Shown here: piece after piece, positions 15,446 through 21,723 of the stretch
Position numbering within the stretch: the stretch's first letter is position 1
How the letters are laid out: every line of letters starts with the position of its first letter
From: an uncultured Fenollaria sp.
GTDB lineage: Bacteria > Bacillota > Clostridia > Tissierellales > Peptoniphilaceae
Direction: 5' to 3'
Length of the DNA stretch: 24,174 nt
NCBI RefSeq assembly: GCF_946221515.1
Contig: NZ_CAMJVK010000027.1
Location: 1-24,174, forward strand
Translations under genes and position numbers: made by a program
The notes under the pieces: generated by a model
Databases searched by the model: none
What the model saw: only the letters and a program-made list of their open reading frames with translations
What the model was told of the DNA's origin: nothing

Positions 15446-16097
15446 AAATTTAAAAAAGACATTTAAAATGTCAGACGCACCGACAATTTCCGATTTAAAT
15501 TTAGATTTATACGAGAATGAATTTTTAGGTATCATAGGCCCATCAGGTAGTGGCAAGACAACCCTTCTTAGGCTCATAGCTGGTCTCATAGTTCTTGATA
15601 AAGGCCAAATTCTCTACAAGGGACGCGATTTGCCCATAGTTGGCGATAAAAGAAGGAACCTCAATGATTTTCCAGTGCAGCTAATATTTCAAAACGCTGT
15701 CTCATCCTTCGATGCGAAAAAAACTATACTAGCTAGTTTTAAAGAGGCGCTTTATTTTTCGAAAAAAGATTTTCATGAAGAAGAGCTAGAAAAACTAATG
15801 GATGACTTCGAGCTAGATAGAAGCTCTTTACAAAAGCTTCCAAATGAATTATCAGGCGGCATGATTAGCCGTGCGCAAATAATTAGAGCGCTACTAACAG
15901 AGCCAAAAGTATTCCTTGCAGACGAGATTACATCGCCACTTGATGTTAATCTGAAGCTCAAGATCACAGAGCTACTTGATGCGTATAGAAAAACACATGG
16001 GATGAGCATAATACTTGTTAGTCATGATGTGGAGCTGTTGGAACATGTATGTGACAGGGTGATTAGCATAAATGACATTATGGTTAGAGATACTTAA
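15423..16097 (+). CDS. ABC importer ATPase 2 (DppF/NikE-like)
   Basis: A 224-residue ATPase partner. Motifs: Walker A GPSGSGKT (39-46), Q-loop LIFQNA, signature ELSGGMISRAQI, Walker B VFLADE, D-loop SPLD and H-loop VSHD. I start at ATG 15423 because GGCAGGG lies 8 nt upstream; an in-frame ATG at 15405 has no ribosome site. The gene overlaps ATPase 1 by 23 bases, so translation is coupled. It is the last gene of the importer operon. After its stop lies a repeat-rich zone; the nearest terminator is about 370 bases further on. Confidence 0.9.
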   Translation: MEKILEIKNLKKTFKMSDAPTISDLNLDLYENEFLGIIGPSGSGKTTLLRLIAGLIVLDKGQILYKGRDLPIVGDKRRNLNDFPVQLIFQNAVSSFDAKKTILASFKEALYFSKKDFHEEELEKLMDDFELDRSSLQKLPNELSGGMISRAQIIRALLTEPKVFLADEITSPLDVNLKLKITELLDAYRKTHGMSIILVSHDVELLEHVCDRVISINDIMVRDT

Positions 16098-16176
16098 TTC
16101 TTAAAAAAATTTCGGCTAAGGCTTGTTCCCTTGGCGGCAATACTCGACTTATTTCGCATTAAGTTGAGCCCTTTTG

Positions 16177-16248
16177 CTAGTTTCGAATTGTTTTGTCGCT
16201 GCGGAGTGCCTATTTGCACACCTCACTCCAAAAAATTCTGTACAACGC
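16177..16248 (+). repeat. 3'-UTR hairpin repeat, copy A
   Basis: A 72-bp copy of a repeat found three times in the window. It starts CTAGTTTCGAATT and ends TTCTGTACAACGC. Inside, GGAGTG pairs with CACTCC, and an outer AT-rich stem GAATT...AATTC brackets it. At the tip GTGC/GCAC flanks a loop that differs between copies (CTATTT here). Similarity to copy B continues upstream to about 16167 (AGCCCTTTTG). Same orientation as copy C. Confidence 0.8.
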
Positions 16249-16250
16249 AT

Positions 16251-16291
16251 AGCGGAAAGGTTCTCGGCAATTTATGGGCGAGGTTCTTCAA
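16251..16291 (+). repeat. Second copy of the right end of the 5188-5316 element
   Basis: AAAGGTTCTCG (16256-16266) followed by CGAGGTTCTTCAA (16279-16291) matches 5284-5318 at nearly the same spacing; the DNA between has diverged. It appears to be inserted into copy A, whose downstream similarity to copy C resumes after it (ATCTC...CTCTGC). Confidence 0.55.
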
Positions 16292-16466
16292 TCATCTCAA
16301 CTTCTCTGCGAACTAAGCGTTTGAGTGACTTTGTATAGCATTATTAAAATTTACTTCGCCTTATCCATAAATTTTTTTTGAAGAATGGCTTTAGGTTTAA
16401 ACTAAAGTTTAAACACTAAAACCTTAATTGACACGGGGTAAAAATTTAATTTTATAAATAGTTTAG

Positions 16467-16505
16467 TGGATACATGTTGTTGTGATATGTATCCATTATT
16501 TTTTT
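16467..16505 (+). terminator. Terminator hairpin in the repeat zone
   Basis: TGGATACAT (16467-16475) and ATGTATCCA (16487-16495) form a 9-bp stem with an 11-nt loop, followed by TTATTTTTTT. It is the first terminator after the importer operon, so it probably ends that transcript. TTGACA at 16428-16433 upstream could also make it the end of a very short independent RNA. Confidence 0.7.
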
Positions 16506-16549
16506 AAAAACAAAATATTTATTTACGACAGAGAATCATCGCCAAACTT

Positions 16550-16676
16550 ATGATTTGCAGAGAGAACGGATGGATAAGGCGAAGCATAACGAGCGACCGA
16601 CTGAGGTGTACGTATGGGTACTCCGCAAGGAGGAAGCGAGCGCGCAAGCCTTAGGCGCCGTTCTAATGCAAATCAT
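16550..16676. repeat. 127-bp element with interrupted terminal inverted repeats
   Basis: ATGATTTGCA (16550-16559) plus AGAACGG (16563-16569) on the left are mirrored by CCGTTCT (16658-16664) plus TGCAAATCAT (16667-16676) on the right. The inside is GC-richer than its surroundings and contains CTCC-GCAA-GGAG, a stem with a GNRA-type tetraloop. The left end shares TTTGCAGAGA with the flank of copy B. No coding potential; it sits just upstream of the exporter promoter. Confidence 0.55.
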
Positions 16677-16691
16677 TTGAGTGCAAATATT

Positions 16692-16720
16692 TTGACAAGC
16701 GTAATAATAAGTAGTATAAT
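16692..16720 (+). promoter_or_regulatory. Promoter of the ABC exporter operon
   Basis: TTGACA (16692-16697) and TATAAT (16715-16720) lie exactly 17 nt apart, a full consensus promoter. Transcription would start near 16727, about 22 nt before the ATG. Confidence 0.88.
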
Positions 16721-16748
16721 AGTCTCATTGGCAAGACGAGGTGATACA

Positions 16749-18524
16749 ATGAAAAAATATTCTCTAGTTAAAAAATACATTCAGCCATACATATTTATTT
16801 ATTTTTTAGCATTTTTATTTGAAATAATGTCGAGCGCACTGCAAATGCTTATACCTATACTTCTTGGAACGACAATTGACAGCATTATAGGCAGCGAAGT
16901 GCCGACTAATAAGATCATGATAGGCTTCATAAATCTTTTAGGCGGCAGAGACTTAGTAAGAGAGCGCCTTGGCATCATCGCCGCGACTTTCATCGCTATT
17001 AGTTTTATGATAGCTCTGTTTAATTTTTTAAGGCCATACATGAGTGGCAAGGCGACTTACGCCATTAGCAAGGGCATTCGTGACAATATTTACGCGAAAA
17101 TTTCGTCCCTAAGCCTTAAGGACATGGCGTCAATCACAACTGGCGACATGCTTCAAAGGGCATCGAGCGACATCACAAAGTTCGAAACCCTTGTCTCGAC
17201 GACCATGATGGCACTTGTGGGCAATATTTCTTATATACTTATATCTTTATTCACGCTATTTACAATCAATGCGAAGCTTGCGCTTGTGTCAATAGCCTTG
17301 ATGCCGATACTTTTCATCGGGACTTACATCTTCGACAAAAATGTGGTCAAGGTCTTCGACGAGTTCGAAGAATCAGAGGCGAGACTGACTACGACTGTGC
17401 AAGAAAACCTATCTTCCTACAAAGTCGTTAGAGCCTTTTTCAAGCAAAAGCACGAGATTGAGAAATTTGAAGAGGCCAACATGGACCTTGCGAATAAGGA
17501 CTTTAAAATTATGAAGTACTTTGCCTTTTTCTGGTCAATATCTGGGACAATTTGCTTTTTGCAAATAGCGTTGATCGCGATTTTCGGTGTTCTTATGCAC
17601 CGTAGTGGAACCGTATCAGTCGGTGAGTTCACGGCAGTTTTTGCCGTTGCCTTGAATATGGTTTGGGTTGTCCTTGGCACAGGCAGGATGCTTTCGAGAT
17701 TTACGAGAGTTACTGTTGCAATTAGACGTTTTGACGAAGTTTTGGAAATGGACTCTGAAGACATTGACAAGGGCATCAAAGATATTGAAATTAAAGGAGC
17801 TATTGATTTTGACAAGGTTTCTTTCACTTATGATGATGCACATGACGCGATTAAAGATTTATCATTTAAGATTGACGCGGGCAAAACCCTTGGCGTCCTT
17901 GGCCTAACTGGCTCGGGCAAATCGACTTTGGTTTCACTTATACCAAGGCTTATGGAATACGATGGCTCTATCAAAATTGATGGCGTCGAGCTAAATACCA
18001 TTAGCAAGCGTAAAATAAGGGAAAATACCTCCATCGTTTTACAAGAGCCATATCTATTTAACAAAACTATAAAAGAAAATATTGCATATAGACAGCCTGA
18101 TGCAAGCGATGAGGCCATCATCAAGGCAGCTAAAATCGCTGACATTCACGATGACATCATGAACTTTCCTGATGGCTACGATACTATTGTCGGCGAAAAG
18201 GGCGTGAGCCTATCTGGCGGACAAAAGCAAAGACTTGCAATTGCAAGGACTATACTCGTTCACACGCCTATAATTATCTTTGACGATGCACTATCGGCGG
18301 TTGATACGCAAACTGACATCAACATCAGAACAGCGCTTAGTCAAAACGAAAAATCTCAAACAAAGATCATCATTTCGCACAGAATTTCAACGCTTATGAA
18401 CGCTGACAAGATCATCGTTATGAAGAATGGCAAGAAAATCCAAGAGGGCACTCACGATGAGCTTATTCACGAAGATGGACTTTACAAGACTATATATGGC
18501 ATACAAAACATCGAGGTGGACTAG
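16749..18524 (+). CDS. ABC exporter half-transporter A (degenerate ATP site)
   Basis: A 591-residue protein: six membrane helices (residues about 15-310), then an ATPase domain. Motifs: Walker A GLTGSGKST (385-393), Q-loop VLQEPYLF, signature LSGGQ (488-492), Walker B IIIFDD with D512 and D513. The second Asp replaces the catalytic glutamate, the mark of the degenerate-site subunit of heterodimeric exporters such as BmrC/BmrD or TM287/288. I start at ATG 16749 because GACGAGGTG is placed correctly; the frame extends upstream through the promoter and a repeat, which is not coding. The stop abuts the start of subunit B. Likely role: drug, lipid or peptide export. Confidence 0.92.
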   Translation: MKKYSLVKKYIQPYIFIYFLAFLFEIMSSALQMLIPILLGTTIDSIIGSEVPTNKIMIGFINLLGGRDLVRERLGIIAATFIAISFMIALFNFLRPYMSGKATYAISKGIRDNIYAKISSLSLKDMASITTGDMLQRASSDITKFETLVSTTMMALVGNISYILISLFTLFTINAKLALVSIALMPILFIGTYIFDKNVVKVFDEFEESEARLTTTVQENLSSYKVVRAFFKQKHEIEKFEEANMDLANKDFKIMKYFAFFWSISGTICFLQIALIAIFGVLMHRSGTVSVGEFTAVFAVALNMVWVVLGTGRMLSRFTRVTVAIRRFDEVLEMDSEDIDKGIKDIEIKGAIDFDKVSFTYDDAHDAIKDLSFKIDAGKTLGVLGLTGSGKSTLVSLIPRLMEYDGSIKIDGVELNTISKRKIRENTSIVLQEPYLFNKTIKENIAYRQPDASDEAIIKAAKIADIHDDIMNFPDGYDTIVGEKGVSLSGGQKQRLAIARTILVHTPIIIFDDALSAVDTQTDINIRTALSQNEKSQTKIIISHRISTLMNADKIIVMKNGKKIQEGTHDELIHEDGLYKTIYGIQNIEVD

Positions 18525-20294
18525 ATGAGGATAAGTTTAATTAATTTAGTAAAAAAATTTAAAAAAGAAGCCGCCCTTGTTGTAATTATCAACGTTCTTA
18601 ATGCAGTACTACTTGCTTTGTGGCCGTTATTTACAAAGTATATTATTGATAATTATATCTATAGGAATGATGTAGAAGGTTTTCCAAAGTTTATTGCATA
18701 TATGCTTTTTTTCATTGTAGCAATGGCAGGAATTGGGCTGTTCGTTACTTTTATGGCGGGTATATTTGAAAAGAAAATTATACTATATTTGAGAAGTGAA
18801 ACTTTTTTGAAGGCTCAAAAGCTATCAGCCAAGTACATGGACTCGCATCAAGTTGGTTGGATGGTCTCAAGGCTTGTTCACGACACGATGTCGATTAAAG
18901 AAGCGGTCGCTTGGGACCTCTTTGATATGGCGGATGGTATCTCAAGGCTTATCGCTATACTTATCACTATGCTTATGCTTAACGTAAGGCTTACGCTCTA
19001 CGTTCTAGCAAGTGTGCCATTCATAGCCATCTTCACCTACATCTTCCAAAATAAGATGATGAAGGCGCAAAAAGACATTAAGGCAGCATCATCAGACCTT
19101 ACAAGCAAGCTAAATGAAGACATACAAGGACAAAAGACAATCAAGACGCTTCTTAGAGAAAAGGAAAATCTTGAAGAGTTTAAGGAAATATCCGCAAGGT
19201 ACGAGAGACGCAGCAAGCACTCAGTTACACTTCAAAGTCTATATATCCCGTCATTAACATTCTTAGGCTCAATCGCTACAGCTTTTATTCTTAAAGATGG
19301 TGGTGTAGCAGCCATGGCCGGCACATTGACTATAGGTACGCTATTTGCCATGGTTCAGTACTCGAGTGAAATTTACGAGCCTATTAGGCAAGTTGCCTCC
19401 GTTTTGAAAGAACTTATATCGATGCAAGCCTCAATTGATAGGGTCAATAGCATCCTAGAAGCGGACATCGATGTCTACGACACGAAAGAGATAGAAGCCG
19501 TTTACGGCGATGCACTTGAGCCGCCTACTAAAGAGCTTCCTCAGATGAAGGGCGAGATTGAGTTTAAAGACGTGTACTTTGCTTACAAAGACGACGACTA
19601 TATATTAAAGGACTTTTCTTTGAAAATAGCTGCGGGTGAGAGGATTGCCTTAGTTGGCGAAACTGGTGGAGGTAAGTCGACCATCATTAACATAGCGTCA
19701 AGATTTTATGAGCCAACAAAGGGTTATGTCTACATCGATGGCATTGATTACAAAGAGATGCCGCTTAAGTGGGTGCAAATGAATTTGGGCTATGTTTTGC
19801 AAACGCCTTACCTATTTAGCGGAAGTATACGCGACAATATTTTATATGGCAGGGACGGCGCAACAGAAGAGGATATGCTGAGAGCGGCCAAAGTGGTTGG
19901 CCTAGATGAGCTAGTTAAATCATTCAAGGACGGCTACGATACAGAAGTCGGCGAAGGCGGAGGAAAGCTTTCTCAAGGCGAGAAGCAATTAGTGAGCTTC
20001 GCAAGAGCCTTGATTAAGGACCCAGCCATATTGATACTAGACGAGGCGACATCTTCAGTTGATACTTACCAAGAAAAGAGGATACAGGACGCAATCGAAA
20101 AACTTCTTGAGGGAAGAACCTCGATCACCGTTGCACATAGATTATCGACCATAGTTACGAGCGATAGGATACTCTATATACATCAAGGACGTATAGCCGA
20201 GATGGGTACGCATAAAGAGCTGATTGCTAAAAAGGGTATGTATTACCAGCTGTATCGCAACCAGTTTATTGAGAGCCAACTAGAAAATATATAA
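18525..20294 (+). CDS. ABC exporter half-transporter B (catalytic ATP site)
   Basis: A 589-residue partner of subunit A with the same architecture: membrane helices to about residue 300, then the ATPase domain. Walker A GETGGGKST (378-386), Q-loop VLQTPYLF, signature LSQGE (482-486) and Walker B ILILDE with D506 and catalytic E507. Its non-consensus signature LSQGE would face the Asp-containing site of subunit A, while its own Glu site faces the consensus LSGGQ of A. This is exactly the complementary pattern of one active and one degenerate site. It starts immediately after the stop of A. Substrate unknown. Confidence 0.92.
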   Translation: MRISLINLVKKFKKEAALVVIINVLNAVLLALWPLFTKYIIDNYIYRNDVEGFPKFIAYMLFFIVAMAGIGLFVTFMAGIFEKKIILYLRSETFLKAQKLSAKYMDSHQVGWMVSRLVHDTMSIKEAVAWDLFDMADGISRLIAILITMLMLNVRLTLYVLASVPFIAIFTYIFQNKMMKAQKDIKAASSDLTSKLNEDIQGQKTIKTLLREKENLEEFKEISARYERRSKHSVTLQSLYIPSLTFLGSIATAFILKDGGVAAMAGTLTIGTLFAMVQYSSEIYEPIRQVASVLKELISMQASIDRVNSILEADIDVYDTKEIEAVYGDALEPPTKELPQMKGEIEFKDVYFAYKDDDYILKDFSLKIAAGERIALVGETGGGKSTIINIASRFYEPTKGYVYIDGIDYKEMPLKWVQMNLGYVLQTPYLFSGSIRDNILYGRDGATEEDMLRAAKVVGLDELVKSFKDGYDTEVGEGGGKLSQGEKQLVSFARALIKDPAILILDEATSSVDTYQEKRIQDAIEKLLEGRTSITVAHRLSTIVTSDRILYIHQGRIAEMGTHKELIAKKGMYYQLYRNQFIESQLENI

Positions 20295-20307
20295 TTTTTT
20301 GTTCAAA

Positions 20308-20352
20308 TGCGCTCTTGAGCTAATAGTGAAAAAAGTAATTTTCACGAGCGCA
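20308..20352. repeat. Asymmetric two-part hairpin after the exporter operon
   Basis: TGCGCTC (20308-20314) pairs with GAGCGCA (20346-20352); inside it GTGAAAA pairs with TTTTCAC. An 11-nt bulge lies only on the 5' side. There is no T-tract after it, so it is not a plain terminator. Confidence 0.5.
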
Positions 20353-20408
20353 GCCCTCGGAATAAATTGAATTAATTTTGTAATTTGCAGAGAAATCAAG
20401 ATGATTTT

Positions 20409-20478
20409 GCGTTGTACAGAATTTTTTGGAGTGAGGTGTGCAATCGCACTCCGCAGCGAAAAAATAATTCGAAACTAG
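20409..20478 (-). repeat. 3'-UTR hairpin repeat, copy B (inverted)
   Basis: A 70-bp copy of the repeat at 16177 and 23319, in the opposite orientation relative to the window. It has the same GGAGTG/CACTCC stem; the apical loop after GTGC is GATT. It lies between the stop of exporter subunit B and the terminator at 20508. Its far flank (TTTGCAGAGA near 20384) resembles the flank of copy C and the left end of the 16550 element. Confidence 0.8.
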
Positions 20479-20507
20479 CAAAAGGGCTTGATTTAATGCA
20501 AATTTAA

Positions 20508-20543
20508 TGCAGTTACTTTAGTAGTAGTAGCTGCATTTTTTTT
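20508..20543 (+). terminator. Terminator of the ABC exporter operon
   Basis: TGCAG (20508-20512) pairs with CTGCA (20531-20535), with further inner pairing TTACT/AGTAG, followed by T8. It lies about 210 bases after the last stop because copy B sits between. Confidence 0.7.
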
Positions 20544-20654
20544 GAGCAATTATTTACGCAGTGGCAAGGCTATTCTCATAGAAAAAGCAAACAATTTACT
20601 TACTCACACTGAAAGCACTATAGCAAGAAGATTTAATAAACTAAGCAAATACAA

Positions 20655-20683
20655 TTGCAATAAAAGTCAATATATTGTATAAT
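20655..20683 (+). promoter_or_regulatory. Promoter of the charged-tail membrane protein pair
   Basis: TTGCAA (20655-20660) and TATAAT (20678-20683) are 17 nt apart. The expected start near 20690 leaves a leader of about 29 nt containing AAGGAGGA before the ATG at 20719. Confidence 0.7.
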
Positions 20684-20718
20684 AAACTTGTAGAAATAAT
20701 TTTTAAGGAGGACTTATT

Positions 20719-21723
20719 ATGGAAGGGAGAAGAAGACCTAAAAAGTCATTATTAATGTACGACAAAGTGTTGTTTTTCAGTGCACTTATACTACTAGCAT
20801 TTACTTTGATTTACGCGCTTGACTACGTTATAAGCGGCGCTATTATAAGTGGTTCAGACGATTTTGGAACTATAGGCAAAGTTATATCTATGGCAAAGAG
20901 ACTAAACGTTTACTTCATATTTATTGTTATAAGCTTTGTAACAACTACACTTGCGCTTATTTATACTATGCTTTTAAGAAGTGGCAAGGGAAGAAACGCT
21001 AAGACACTTGACAATCTTATGATAGGCTTTGGACTATTATTCACATTCATAGACTTCTTTGCGATGATGAAGTTCAGAAAGATGCTAAAATTAATTGCTA
21101 AGGCAATGAACTCTTGGGGAGATGCATTAGGCTTAGGCATGTCAGGAGATTTTGATCCTAATTATACACCTATATTTGGAATTATAATTGGACTTTTAGC
21201 ACTAATCTCACTAATTATAGGCTGCGTACTTCTTTATAAGAAGATTTATAGAAGAGTAAGACCAAAAGATATGTCAAGACAAATAAACGCAGTTGGTAGA
21301 GGCGTTTCAAACGCTGCTAATGCTGTTAAAGAAACAGCACAAAACGCTGCTGAAGACCTAAGAAACCCTGACAATGTTGCTGACTACGATACAAGAAGAC
21401 CAGCTCCAAGGGAATACGTTGACGACGACTACGGCGTATATGATGAACCACAAAGACAAGCGCCAAGAAGACCTAGACCACAAAACAACGCTGATTACGA
21501 TGATTACAACAAATATAATGATAATAATCAATATAATGATTACAATGAAAGACCAGCAAGACCAGCAAGACCACAAGCACCTAGAAGACCTAGACCAGAT
21601 GCGCCACAAAGACCAGCAAGACCAGCTAGACCAGACGCAGCGCAAAGACAAGAAGCGCCAAGAAGACCTAGACCACAAAACGACGACTACAATCAAGGTA
21701 ATGAATATGACGAATCAAGATAA
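20719..21723 (+). CDS. Four-helix membrane protein with Arg/Pro-rich low-complexity tail
   Basis: A 334-residue protein of unknown function. The N-terminus is very basic (MEGRRRPKK). Four membrane helices follow at about 16-38, 52-74, 92-110 and 149-172. An amphipathic stretch (INAVGRGVSNAANAVKETAQ) leads into a roughly 130-residue disordered tail with three APRRPRP repeats, two RPARPARP repeats and patches rich in Asp, Asn and Tyr. With a basic N-terminus and an even number of helices, the tail should be in the cytoplasm. The ribosome site AAGGAGGA is near perfect. The stop lies inside the next gene, which starts in the +1 frame. No known family recognised. Confidence 0.8.
   Translation: MEGRRRPKKSLLMYDKVLFFSALILLAFTLIYALDYVISGAIISGSDDFGTIGKVISMAKRLNVYFIFIVISFVTTTLALIYTMLLRSGKGRNAKTLDNLMIGFGLLFTFIDFFAMMKFRKMLKLIAKAMNSWGDALGLGMSGDFDPNYTPIFGIIIGLLALISLIIGCVLLYKKIYRRVRPKDMSRQINAVGRGVSNAANAVKETAQNAAEDLRNPDNVADYDTRRPAPREYVDDDYGVYDEPQRQAPRRPRPQNNADYDDYNKYNDNNQYNDYNERPARPARPQAPRRPRPDAPQRPARPARPDAAQRQEAPRRPRPQNDDYNQGNEYDESR

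Larger units (their letters stand above)
16098..16748. other. Gene-free zone of nested intergenic repeats
   Basis: About 650 bases without a credible gene. In order it holds a hairpin-forming repeat copy (16177-16248), a copy of the right end of the 5188-5316 element (16251-16291), twin GTTTAAAC palindromes (16395-16414), a promoter-like TTGACA followed by a terminator (16428-16505), an inverted-repeat-bounded element (16550-16676) and the exporter promoter (16692-16720). CTTCGCCTTATCCAT at 16354-16368 is the exact reverse complement of 16570-16584. A 61-codon frame at 16131-16316 runs through the repeats and is not a gene. Confidence 0.7.

Noticed and set aside
16131..16316. 61-codon plus-strand frame in the repeat zone
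   Set aside because: It is built entirely from repeat copy A and its neighbour, has no ribosome site, and the same DNA occurs elsewhere in non-coding positions.
16614..16748. Longer N-terminus for exporter subunit A
   Set aside because: It would translate through an inverted-repeat element and a perfect promoter; ATG 16749 has a proper ribosome site and a normal exporter start.
21374..21706. Longer N-terminus for the SH3-domain protein
   Set aside because: This part is the +1-frame shadow of the Arg/Pro-rich tail (runs of Thr, Gln and Asp), with no ribosome site at its start.
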